A DNA stretch of 64,000 nucleotides from the NCBI RefSeq assembly GCF_020520425.1, contig NC_079487.1, positions 129,850,385-129,914,384 of the forward strand, read 5' to 3'. Made by a program: the position numbers and the translations under genes. The stretch comes from Spinacia oleracea (Eukaryota; Streptophyta; Magnoliopsida; Caryophyllales; Amaranthaceae). Every line of letters starts with the position of its first letter. Position 1 is the first letter of the stretch. Positions 24,941 through 35,050 of this stretch are shown here, one piece after another. A model generated the notes under the pieces. It ran no database searches. It had not been told where the DNA came from and saw only the letters and a list, made by a program, of their open reading frames with translations.

Positions 24941-25386
24941 TAACTTAAAAAAAATCAGAGTAAAAAAACATGGTAGCAGATAGTATAGAATAAGAAAGCA
25001 TTAACCCTTGAATTTGAATAAATATAGTCCTAAGTTCATTTCCAACACCAAGTATATCCAATACTTTCCACCCATTATTAAAGAGGTTGAGTGATGTCCC
25101 CCCTATTCTTAAGGTTTCTGATTGCTCCAAAACTAATGTCGTGTCTGTACCCAGTGGGGCATAGTCAAAACCCAGAATTCCATTCCACTCCATATGTTCT
25201 TAATTATTGCCTCTCCTTCTTCTACTGTACATGTACTTAAAACCCTTGAATTAACAATCCCCAAATAGTAATTTCTCAATGCAAATCAAAATACCCAATG
25301 CGAGAAGTTTTATGTGACATGCTATTTTATTTTGAAGGAAGGTTAGCAAGTGTCAGGCCGTGATGCTCCAAACTGGCAAATATATA

Positions 25387-25641
25387 CTACCTCCGTTTCA
25401 AAAAGATCTTTAGAGTTACTATTTGCACGAACTCCAATACAACATTTGACTACTAATATATCCAATTTCGTATGTGAAAAAATTATAAAAATTTGATATT
25501 CTGAAAATACATCCCAAGACCAATCTAACAAGATCTTACATGTAACGTTTTGATGTATGTAATGGTGAGAATTTACGGTCAAAGTTTTTATACTTTGGAC
25601 ACATTTTCCAAAGCGTAAAGAACTTTCTGAAACGGAGGAAG
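25387..25641 (+). mobile_element. Stowaway MITE (family A)
   Basis: 255 bp, ends CTACCTCCGTTTCAAAAAG and CTGAAACGGAGGAAG, flanked by TA. Same orientation as the copy at 11701. Confidence 0.92.
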
Positions 25642-25759
25642 TAGAAGGCTAGAAGCTCAAACTTTGTAAGATGCTATTAGATTTTTCTCTCAAAAAAATT
25701 TACATTAAGGTGTGATTTCACAAAAAAAATTATATAAGTTCCTTTCTCGCAAAATTATA

Positions 25760-26098
25760 ATATTTGAAGCTTATTGGGAAATCAATCATTTTCCTCTTAT
25801 TCTTTACACTCTCTCTATCATCTTGTATATTCATACATATTAATATAATTCATACTATTATTAATAACCATCCATGACAATTATTAAAGAGAAGAGAATA
25901 TGGACATGTGGTTATTAAATCATGTGTGGAAAAAGGTAAGTTAGGAGAAAGTGCTAGAAAAGTACAACAATTTCTATTATAAAATTTGTTAATTATATTG
26001 TAAAAAGTAGGACAATTATTTTTTATTTGGTGAGAGATCCTTTGTTTTGGAAGTTTTTTTTTTTTTAACAAAGGCTAAATAAACAACATTAATTATGT
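25760..26098 (+). repeat. Segment shared with the RALF tandem units
   Basis: From TTGGGAAATCAATCATTTTCCT to AACAAAGGCTAAATAAACAAC this matches 35280-35610, 40050-40360 and (in part) 45320-45480 in order and orientation. It ties the (+) RALF copy at 26.2 kb to the (-) RALF units although the RALF genes themselves differ in family branch and strand. Confidence 0.75.
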
Positions 26099-26807
26099 AA
26101 GATCCTTTCTCTTTCAATTCTGTTGTGTTTTTGCGTTAGATCTCAATAAAACTACATAGTTTCAGTGTAGTAAGTACCCCTATAGTGGAGTTTGTTTGTT
26201 TCAGGTTAGTAAGTACCCCAAAGAAAATGAAGGCAATATTAGCGCTTTGGTTCGGTTTGGTAATGAGCATGGCCTTGATAGCAAACAATTACATGCTAGT
26301 CGCAAATGCAGCAGATTCTGGCAAGAAAAATACATTTATAAACTTCGATCCATGTACCAAACTCATCTCCGGTCCTGATATTTTGAGGGCCCTAGGCGAA
26401 ATAAGGGATCAGGACCCCTTACGAAATAACACGTCTTTAACTGAAATAATATCATTTTTTTTAAAATCCATTATATCGTTGAATTCAAATCAATAAAAAC
26501 TTACTATATCACCTTTGCAGTCCTAGAATTTCAAAATCATGCTCTAGTCGATCTCTTGAAATATTTCAATAAAATAAATACTCACTTAATTACAAGATAA
26601 TTAATATGCATAAAGAGATTTTTTTTGAAAATAAAGGTTCATTTTGAGCATATAAAAGTACCAGCTAATTTTGTCTTCATGAACACATTTGATATCTATT
26701 TTCAAACTTATAAACCTTATAGTCCATAAAATAAGCATTTTTTCGCCCACATATAGTTACATCAATTAGAACTGAGTACTAAAAATCAAATACTACGTAC
26801 ATATACT

Positions 26808-26962
26808 CAACGCAAAACACAAAAATAAAAACATTGACAAAGTTTAAAAAAGAAAAACTCAAAGTACAACACAAAAATTAAAAATATTGACAATGTTTAA
26901 AAAAGAAAAACTCAACGTAAAACACAAAAATAAAAATATTGACAAAGTTGAAAAAAGAAAAG
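26808..26962. repeat. Tandem repeat of about 62 bp inside the hAT element
   Basis: About 2.5 copies of a unit containing CACAAAAATAAAAA.ATTGAC and AAAAAAGAAAAACTCAA. Confidence 0.75.
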
Positions 26963-26975
26963 AAATGAACAAGTA

Positions 26976-27055
26976 TGGGGAGTCGAACACTAGACCTCTA
27001 GAAAACATTAAAGAGGATGCACATACTTTCTATCAATGAGCCAAGGAAATAACAT
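26976..27055 (-). mobile_element. tRNA-like (SINE-derived) segment in the hAT element
   Basis: The - strand reads TTGGCTCATTGATAGAAAG (A-box-like), then GGTCTAGTGTTCGACTCCCC (B box). It was probably picked up by or inserted into the hAT element. Confidence 0.4.
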
Positions 27056-27305
27056 GTGTATTTAATGTGTTGTTTATTACTAGTACTAAATTACTGGACA
27101 TGTTATTATTTTAGGTCTCTTTTCACCTTAGGCCCTAGGCGGTCGCACCCCCACCTACCCTCTAGGGCCGGGCCTGAGCAAACCCAATCCCCCTTCGCAC
27201 TGCGATCCGAACCCACGCAGTAAATTAACCCCGGTTTTTTAGTATCTCCGTGGTTGCTCTAAAATCAATAGGTGTCACAGAATGCCGGGCTATCATCATG
27301 ATTAA

Positions 27306-28219
27306 CTCCATTCATCACCACATAAACTGCGCCTTGATATTTTTATATCATGTGAATTTGATGCTTTTAAACATGTACATGAATATTTGTTGCGATTTAT
27401 AACCGTAACATACTATTATTATACGAAGTATTCCGTCTATTGATATTTTATTGCAACATTTTGAATTTTACTCCTACATTGATTTTGAAAATGTTTATTA
27501 ACATATATTAAAACCAACTTAATCTGTTTACTAAAACTCGATCTCCCCCGGCTAGATATATATACCTGTGTGATGTTTGGTAGATGAATTAGGAACCCTA
27601 TCCACTGATCTCTTTGGCTAAGTTTTTTCGGTGTGAATGATTTACAAAGGCAATATAAATTACAAATTGGGGAGAGGGGACTCGAAACTGAGACCTATCG
27701 AACGCACATCATTAGTTTTAACTACTAGGTCAATATCCTATTTTGGCGGTATCTCTTTGGCTAAATAGATGCATATTCACATCATATTTAATCGTTTGTT
27801 TAGGGCTTGTTCGGTGTCATTTTTAATATTTAGTTTTACGTTTTTTTAAAATTAAAAACTAATTTTAGTTTTGATTTTATAATTTTTGAAAACTGATATG
27901 GAATAGTAAAACTTCGGGTAACATGGGTTACAAAAAGGAAAATGATAAATCTAATGAAGAATTTCACTTCTTCCAAGGAAATCACCTTTTAAAAAATGTG
28001 GATTTCCTTGGAAGAAGTAAAATTTTCCTTGTATTTATCACTTCCCTTACAAAAAGGAAAAATACTCATTACATCATTAACTATCATCACTGACCAATCC
28101 TTGTATTTTCAACTTTAATTCTATAAGAAATTAATGGCTATCGCCATTAATAACCAAATAATGCGCTTTTTTTTGGGTGTGAAATCAATTTAAAAGCTTG
28201 AGCATCTTATAATTATCAA
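27306..28219. other. Intergenic with SINE-like and hairpin repeats
   Basis: The first 170 bp continue the duplicated 3' flank of the RALF copy. A tRNA-like antisense head lies at 27655-27735 (B box GTTTCGAGTCCC on the - strand). A hairpin-rich MITE-like segment lies at 27925-28080 (ACTTCTTCCAAGGAAATC opposite GATTTCCTTGGAAGAAGT). No gene seen. Confidence 0.45.
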
Positions 28220-28899
28220 CTAGTGTGTGGCCCGGGCGATGCCCCGGTTGCTACATTGAATAACTAAAGTTTTAGATTTTTCTTGAGTTCAATACTTGAC
28301 CAAAATACTTGTATTCTATGGAATGAAAAATATCCGTTAAGTTCATCAAACACAGACATGCTAAGTCGTTTATCATGGATTCATGGCAAGTAAGTTTTCA
28401 ATCATATCATCTTACAATTTGTATTTCTCGTGGAACTAAGTGCGTCAAATTAATAAACACCAAATTAGATATATATGCAGCTATGTAAGACAATCCTATA
28501 GTTGATTCTTATGAGACTTAAGAAATTAAGGCAATCCTATAGTTGACTCTTATGAGACTTAAGACATTATGTTTCTTCATGGTTGTCATAATGCTTTAAT
28601 TTTTTTTCTTTTCAAAATAGTCCATAGACATTAAAAAGTCACATAAAAATTTATTTATTTTAGACTTCATGTGAACATTTATTTATAAATTAATGTGAAG
28701 AGATAAACCACAATTGGTGGTTGGTTAAGATGGTAATGAGAACTATCATCCACACTTGAGGTCTAGTGTTCGAACCTCATCGTATTGATTTTTGGTTGTC
28801 TATTTACATAATACTTGGCGAGTGGATGATGTGGCGTGAGGAGAGTACTAAGTGGCACATATACATTTTCCACAACGCCTTTTAATATATTAGTATAGA
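28220..28899 (-). mobile_element. Non-autonomous Helitron, 680 bp
   Basis: Read on the - strand it begins TCTATACTAATATATTAAAAGG and ends with a GC-rich hairpin (CCGGGGCATCGCCCGGG) and CTAG, inserted between A and T as Helitrons do. It contains a 43-bp tandem duplication (28489-28570, GCAATCCTATAGTTGA) and, antisense to it, a tRNA-like head at 28708-28795 with a canonical B box GTGTTCGAACCTC. No helicase is encoded. Confidence 0.8.
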
Positions 28900-28929
28900 T
28901 TTTTATTTGCCCAATTCAACCCATCAAAT

Positions 28930-29309
28930 CTAAAGATGGTCGTGAGCCGGGTCGGACCGGCCCTCGGGTCTAGCCCACAGGCCGTGGGTCTAACCGGGCC
29001 GGTCCCACATTGTATCGTGCCAGACCGGGACGGGCCAAAAGGTTCAAAATAGGGCTCAGGCCCACGAGCTTTCGTGTCGGGCCTCCCAACCCGTCGTGCC
29101 TAAGGCTAATTTTATTAAATTTAGCGTGCTTTGTCGTGTCGTGCCTTGTCGTGCTTTTTCTAAAAAATTAAGGCCCAGGCCCGGCCCACGACCCACGACT
29201 TCGTGCTCGTGTCGGGACGTGTTTTTTCGTGCTCGGGTCGGGTCGGGCTTTTTTCGTGTCGGGTCGGGTAGGGCTTCGGGTCGGCCCCACCCACAACCAT
29301 CTTTAATAT
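28930..29309. mobile_element. GC-rich MITE-like element
   Basis: 380 bp, far more GC-rich than its surroundings, built of GGGTCGGGCCGG-like words and framed by inverted TAAAGATGGTCGTG and CACAACCATCTTTAA. The open frames in it on both strands are products of base composition. Confidence 0.65.
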
Positions 29310-29963
29310 TCAAACCTAAATTAAAGAAAAGGAAGAGAGAGATAGCCAGAAAGAGAGGGAAGAGGAGAAATGGGTAATGGTTGACAGCAGTAAGTCGGCA
29401 ACATTATACGGCGGTCGGTGGAGATGCTATCACGGGCATTGTAGAGACTTTAGATCACCGGAGACATAGAAAAAAGGATTTCCGATTGATACCATCTCTG
29501 TCTTGCTGATCAAAGATTGATTCGCCACCACCGGTTGTTCGGTGAACCGCCACTCTAATTGTCGGGGGTTTGGACTTCCGAGTGTCCAACGCAGAGGAGA
29601 GATCGATCCACATAGTGAAGCTTCCAAAACCAAAACCATAAAACCACATTTAGCGGTTTCTTATTTTCCGACCAAACTGCGTTAATTCAAAAGATCTTGC
29701 ACGCATCCATTGTACAATAAATATACGGATTTTTCATGAAATACCCCCGAGTTTTGCCTTAGTTCACCAAATGCCCATCAAGTTTCATAATTCATAATAT
29801 ACCCCTCACAAATAACTTAATACCTCAAATACCCCTCCATGACGTCATCATCCTCATAATCAACCAATTACGATCTAATTACCCACCTAATTCCTAATTA
29901 ACCTCCTTAAACCCTAATTACCCATCTAATTACCCACCTAATTCCCCTAATCAACCCACCCAT
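29310..29963. other. Intergenic
   Basis: No gene recognised. Near 29830-29960 a simple CTAATTACCCACCTAATTCC tract forms the insertion site of the solo LTR. Confidence 0.4.
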
Positions 29964-30944
29964 TGTAACACCCCGACAATTCTCTCTTTTATGAAATAAC
30001 CTTTTAATATAAAACGTAGAGAATTATCAAGGCATTCTCGCCCGTGTGAAAACGTATCGGCTAATTCAGCGGAAAACATAAAACTAACTTTATATTTTTA
30101 AATAGTATACTGCGGAATTAACTCCAAAATAAACGAATGAAAAACAAAGTCAACATAAGTACATAACTAATTCAACGAGTTCAAGTCCACTTAACAAACC
30201 AAAGTTAACTTAGAATATTAAAACTAAACTACAAGCTCTCCAATCCGAACTCAATGATGTATCATCTTCAAACCTGTAGATGGACAATGCTTATTGATCC
30301 TTAGAGACTGCTGGTGTCCAGCAGCGGTTGCTGTGTCTGATGGTGGTGGCGTGGACAAGAAGCAAGCCAAGGGGAGAAAAAGAGAACGGGAGAACGAGAG
30401 GGAGGAAAGGTGAGGTTGGCTGACAGCGGCGCAGCAAGGGGTGGCGCATATGTGGCGTCAACCCTGGTGGTGGTGGTTGGCGTTCACGATAAGAAGGATT
30501 AGAGGAGAAGGGAGTTGCACGTGAAGAGAAAGAGAGGAAGACGAAGTTACGTGAAAAAAGAAAGAAGGGAAGAAGCACCGTGGGTTTTGGTGAGTGAGGG
30601 AGGAGAGAGAAAATATGTGTGGGTTATTTATTTATTTTTTGGGTTTAGGTATTTTATGTACTTTGTGGGCTTTCAATAATTGGGCTAAGATTAGAATTTT
30701 TTTCCAATTTGAGAGTGTTTCCAAATCCAAAAATATTTCTATTTTTCAAATCTTTTCAAAGTTTGGTTCTAAAAATTATACTCCGTATTTGATTGCATAA
30801 ATTATTAAAATATTTAGAATGTAATTAAATAAAATAAATATACATTATATATATTTATTAATAGAATTCGTTAACTCTATTTAAATATAAATAAATATAT
30901 GTTAAATTATATTTATAAAATTTATAAATTTACGGGGGATTACA
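29964..30944. mobile_element. Solo LTR, 981 bp, with 5-bp target-site duplication
   Basis: Begins TGTAACACCCCGAC and ends GGGGGATTACA, giving the TG...CA ends with short inverted TGTAA/TTACA. It is flanked by perfect CCCAT at 29959-29963 and 30945-30949. No primer-binding site, gag or pol adjoins it, so it is the product of recombination between two LTRs. Length and the TGTAACACCCC start suggest Ty3/gypsy, but I cannot assign a lineage. Confidence 0.85.
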
Positions 30945-30949
30945 CCCAT

Positions 30950-31554
30950 CAATTAACCCACTAACCCACACATTTTTTCCTTCCTTTCCTCCCTCATCCT
31001 ACTAATGTCATCCCTGCAAGTGAAACCCAAAAACCGACCCAATAACCCCTTCTCTTCCTCACCACCGCCACACACCGCCACCGACACCGAGTATAGATCC
31101 ACATTTGGTGGGCGCGCGTGGCCGGGTCTGTTGCTTTGTTTTTCACGACGATCTTGATGGTCTATTGTTTTGTATCTCTAAATTTATATCATTTCTCTCT
31201 CCTCTAAAATGGATTTGGCCTCTAAACTTCACCGAATTGACCTTCGTCCATCTTTCATTATTGGTTCATCTTCAACCTTATTAAATACTCGCAAATCCTC
31301 AATTTTACCACTTTCTTAATCATTTTCTACAATTAAATCTTCCAACTTTAGCAACAATTCTCTCAAACCTTAGAAACTCACTTCATAATCGAATTACATG
31401 CTTCAAATTTCATCCAACTTGTCTGCAACAGTTGAAACGTCGGGCACAAATACCCAAAGTAGGGATGAGATTTAAGCTCTTTTTCTATGGATTCTGTTGA
31501 TGATTTTGATAGGAAAAGGGGAATAATAGAAATTCAAAATCTTGGGATTCAATT
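30950..31554. other. Intergenic, left of the RALF tandem array
   Basis: No gene recognised; CCACCGCCACACACCGCCACC-like simple sequence near 31060-31090. Confidence 0.4.
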
Positions 31555-32029
31555 TTTATTTCGGTATTTTGTAGAAAACTAAAAAAAAATATGGAAACCA
31601 CAAAAAATTCCCTACTTTTATTATTATTTTTCAAAATCAAGATGATATTATAGGTTTGATTGATTTTAATTAAGATGATTATCCAACTTAAAACATATAC
31701 GAAGTACCTAGTATATCACTTTTAAAATTATAAAACAAAAATTGAAATTACTACAATTAGGTAAATAGCAATGTTACATTCTTTCATTAAATTATTACAT
31801 AAAAATCAAAAAAATTACAACCATTACACAAAAAATTAAACCTTAAGTTGAATTTTATTAGCAATTACGTACCCCCAATTGGAAATTCTTTTGTGGAGTT
31901 CTTATTCTATAAATAAATTGTACTATATAGTAGTTTATTGGTCGATTTTGAAAACAAGCCCTAGCTAGCATTCATTTAATTATATAGTAATGCAACCATG
32001 TGCACCTTAATTATATGTTCTACCTAGAT

Positions 32030-32275
32030 TCACGCCTTTGTACCCGGCCCGTCCCTGTTGCACCTAGTGATATCAGAGCAACCACGTGAATAATTGTTAG
32101 CTGCACTACTCCCAACTTTTGCCTTTGGATCGGATGCGCAAGTAGAAGGGGGATTGGGTGATTTGCATGGATCAACGCCTATAAATTTATTATCAGCATC
32201 TGCAACTAATTGGTTGTTTGTTATGAGCGTCATGCTCACAATCAAACCCAAATACACTACAAATATGTGCTTCAT
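32030..32275 (-). CDS. RALF-like peptide precursor, array copy 1
   Basis: 81 aa from the ATG that aligns with the (+) copy; an in-frame ATG 10 codons upstream (32305) would give 91 aa. Signal peptide MKHIFVVYLGLIVSMTLITN through about residue 27, then a mature peptide of about 54 residues beginning DNKFIGVDPC. Four Cys are in the RALF pattern, and the C-terminal NNYSRGCSDITRCNRD is the most RALF-like signature in the window. It has no dibasic propeptide site, and FIGV stands where YISY is expected. Expected to be secreted and to signal through CrRLK1L receptors. It differs from copies 2 and 3 by only a few residues (ADADN here, AHADN there). A TATA box lies about 100 bp upstream of the ATG. 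Confidence 0.87.
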   Translation of the reverse strand: MKHIFVVYLGLIVSMTLITNNQLVADADNKFIGVDPCKSPNPPSTCASDPKAKVGSSAANNYSRGCSDITRCNRDGPGTKA

Positions 32276-32373
32276 TTTACTTAAAATAAGGAAAATAATA
32301 ATCAAATTTATTTATATTTTTTTCTCTAGAAAAATGTGTTTTGTTTTTGGGAATTTTGAAAGATATGTCCATT

Positions 32374-32384
32374 CTATTTATATA
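32374..32384 (-). promoter_or_regulatory. TATA box of RALF array copy 1
   Basis: The - strand reads TATATAAATAG about 100 bp before the ATG, and the position is conserved in copies 2 (37086-37094) and 3 (41834-41842) as GTATAAATAG. Confidence 0.6.
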
Positions 32385-32385
32385 A

Positions 32386-33284
32386 AACATGACATCTTTT
32401 TTTTAGAGAGAAAAACTATATATAGTTGACTTAATTTGTATCCGTAAACATTTTAGATAAACTAAAATAGAACAATAATCTTTTTAGTGGATACATTTTA
32501 TTAGAACTATAATTTATATGTGGATTAAGTCATGCAAAACATAACATTAGTTCCTCTAAGTAAGGATTGGTCTTAATAATCATATTAATTAAATACTAAC
32601 GATTTGAAAACCCAATATCTTGTGGCCACTCGTGAAAATTAAATTATTAATTACTGAATAAAAATAGAAAAAACGGGGTGTTAGAGGGGTCTAAAAGACA
32701 AGTGTTTTCAAAAAATGACTCGAACGACTACCCTTGCGGATGTGGAAATCATATTAAATAGAAGGGGATTAACTATGGGCTTATAGCCTCCTTGTTAGTT
32801 GATCGTGGAGTCGACATTCAGTTTTCAACGACACTAAGGGATTATCCATGGGTGTGTTAGATAGAGATGCTAAATTTAATCTATGTACTGGTTCATACAT
32901 TTTTTCATAAAGTGGAATTTATTTTTTTATACAACTTATACAACCAATTTAAAGTTAATCTGATAGAATTTGGTAATAAATTTACTTCGGTCCTTATAAC
33001 CTCTCAATATCACTTTTGAGTTAAATTATGAAAATGCATAAAAAAGAATTACAAACAAATATACATAGACATGATATAATTAAGATCCATGAAATTAAAT
33101 TAAAAAGCTTAAAAAAACAAACATATATATGGTTCTAAAAATGTACTTCGCATCCTATAATCTGAAATCTTAATATACATAATATACTCAAAATTAAACA
33201 CCATCAACCACATGGATTTCTCTCTCGTTGTAGTAGTAAAACAACCTGATTTCACCTGCTTTAATCAACTAATTCAACTATGTG
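32386..33284. other. Upstream region of RALF copy 1
   Basis: Non-coding, conserved in units 2 and 3 to about 32850. Includes ATGACTCGAACGACTACC and GTCGACATTCAGTTTTCAAC, the last words shared with unit 3 before it diverges. Function unknown; resembles decayed retroelement sequence. Confidence 0.4.
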
Positions 33285-33560
33285 CAATCCGTGGATTATG
33301 GACCGTGGTGCACATAGAGCATGGTGCACCAAAAGAACATATGTGCATAAGCAAAAGAACATGACACCACGGCTAAAGAACATGCGATATAATATTTCAC
33401 TTTTTTTTATAAAAATAATATATTATTTTACTATTTATTAAAAACCTAAAAAAAAATACTCATGTTCTTTTCTCGTAACCAGATGTTCTTTCAATTATAT
33501 ACTAGTGTTCTTAAGGTGCACCATGCTCTATGTGCACCATGGTCCACCTTCTAAATTGCG
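33285..33560. mobile_element. Mutator-type MITE with 9-bp target-site duplication
   Basis: 276 bp present only in unit 1. AACTATGTG is repeated at 33276-33284 and 33561-33569; unit 2 has the uninterrupted site (AACCACGTGGCATG, about 37983). The inner inverted repeats GTGCACATAGAGCATGGTGCACC match perfectly in the two arms; the outermost 15-20 bp are more diverged. Confidence 0.8.
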
Positions 33561-33569
33561 AACTATGTG

Positions 33570-34880
33570 GCATGCTGATGTACGTAAATTTCTTAATTTT
33601 TGGTCATTTCAGTCTTATTTTGAAGAAAATCAATGTACTTTGTTGATTTTAAGGTTCATTTTAAGTAATCAAATTTTTTATCTTTTATTTTACTCACAAT
33701 AATCCACTGCCATTATTTGTAATAAGTTTTCATTTGTTAATCTACATTAATTTTTTGTTAACTGGTAATGTTGAATGATTATTTTGTGTAAAAGAAGGAT
33801 AGTTATAATTAAATCTAAAAAAATCAGATGTATTTATAATGCATTTGTGACTAAAAAGTTAACATATGTTAAACTCAAGTGTCTACTTAAATAAAAAAAT
33901 ATTATGGCATTTGTTAAATATTTATCTTAAAACTCAATGAAATAATATTCCGTATATTTTATTTTAAATTTATTTTTATTTTCATGTTGTTCTTTAAAAG
34001 AATGATTCGTATTTCCCTTTATTGTTTTGTCCCGAGGCAAAGTAATATATATTTCGAATATATATCATAATGAATTTGATTGAAAACATGATTATACCCA
34101 ACATACTTCACTTAAAAAAATTAATTTTTTGGTTCATGTACCCAGTTATCGTTTTCTTTTTTTACCTTTTAAAAAATACTTATTTATTTTTATCTCCATT
34201 TAAATAGCCTTAAATACTAAAATACTAAAATCTCCAATCACATATGTTAGTTTACTTATGTGGCACTTATGTTTATTTAATTCTAAAAAACAAATCTTAT
34301 TTTTTATTGGTCGGATTCTAATTACAGTTTAGGTTGGGGGTCTAATATCTCAGAAAATACACAATACAATCAATATGTTAAGCATGAAAAAATAAATAAA
34401 ATTTTAATACAACTTACTACAATAAACTAAAAAAAACTCACCCAAGAAAATTAATATCGTAAGAACAAAGTAAATCAATTGGGGAAAAAAACTTAAAAAT
34501 AAAATCTTAAGTAAACGTATTGTTTGGTTGGTGGGACCGTGAGAGTAACTTTAACAATTCCCCTCATAGATTTATATCCACAAAGACAAAAAGAGGTTTA
34601 TTATCTTATACACTCTGATTATTTATCTTATTGTAAACTTACTTTTACCTAAATTCATCTCTTATATGAAAAGATACTTTATACATTTTATAAAATTTTC
34701 AAAATATTTTATCTAATTTATTAGCATTTACTTATGTGGCATTCAACTTTTTTAATTCTAAAATAAATTGAACATCATATTTTTATTGGATGGATTGTGT
34801 GATTTCCTACAAAGCTCAGCAAATATGCATGCTTTAATCATATATATTAGATTTTTGGTATGAGAAACGTTGGGAATTAA
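33570..34880. other. Non-coding part of unit 1
   Basis: AT-rich and collinear with 37990-39620 of unit 2. Part of it (34070-34210) reappears inverted at 47222-47380. No gene seen. Confidence 0.45.
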
Positions 34881-34884
34881 GACT

Positions 34885-35050
34885 GGATTTCATCTTCATA
34901 TGTCTCAACTTCGAGTCAATTGGCTGATATTTTCACAAAGGCTTTGAGTAAACAAAAATTTGATAATTTCCTTAGTAAATTGGGAAGAGAATTCTTTACT
35001 TATAATTTTATGCATAGCAGTACTAGACATTATGTTAGAAGTCTTTACTC
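34885..35050 (+). mobile_element. Ty1-copia polyprotein C-terminal remnant (unit 1)
   Basis: The + strand frame encodes SSQLADIFTKALSKQKFDNF and then LSKLG, the RNase H/3' end signature of copia pol. The frame is short and breaks soon after. Equivalent remnants are in units 2 and 3. Confidence 0.75.

Larger units (their letters stand above)
23134..25759. other. Intergenic, transposon-rich
   Basis: Holds two Stowaway elements, a GAACTTAT minisatellite element and a SINE-tail fragment (listed separately). Open frames such as 23608-23922 and 24945-25193 (-) show no family features. Confidence 0.4.
26364..27176. mobile_element. Non-autonomous hAT-type element
   Basis: 813 bp inside the RALF pseudogene, flanked by an imperfect 8-bp duplication (ACCAAACT / AGCAAACC). 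The uninterrupted paralogue at 22.9 kb reads ACCAAACC at this point. The termini CATCTCCGGTCCTGATATTT and (complement of right end) CAGGCCCGGCCCTAGAGG are imperfect inverted repeats. GGCCCTAGGCG occurs close to both ends. The 8-bp target site and GGCCCGGCCCT-type ends point to hAT. No transposase is encoded. Confidence 0.75.
26227..27305 (+). pseudogene. RALF-like pseudogene split by a hAT-type insertion
   Basis: The first 44 or so codons, up to DPCTK, are identical at protein level to the gene at 22876, including the whole signal peptide. After ACCAAACT at 26363 the gene is interrupted by 813 bp and resumes at 27177 with AGCAAACCCAATCCC. The second half keeps the NPPSHC-like and RGCS/RCHR regions but carries an in-frame TAG where the intact gene has the Asn of SNYRRGC (near 27239-27241). 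Read through the left junction, the frame ends after 103 codons if counted from an upstream codon at 26185. The copy is therefore broken twice and cannot give a RALF peptide. Confidence 0.88.

Noticed and set aside
29056..29377. Arg/Pro-rich frames on both strands
   Set aside because: Caused by the GC-rich repeat element; no start context or family pattern.
32094..32429. + strand frames opposite the RALF genes (also 36806 and 41554)
   Set aside because: Antisense shadows of the conserved RALF coding sequence.
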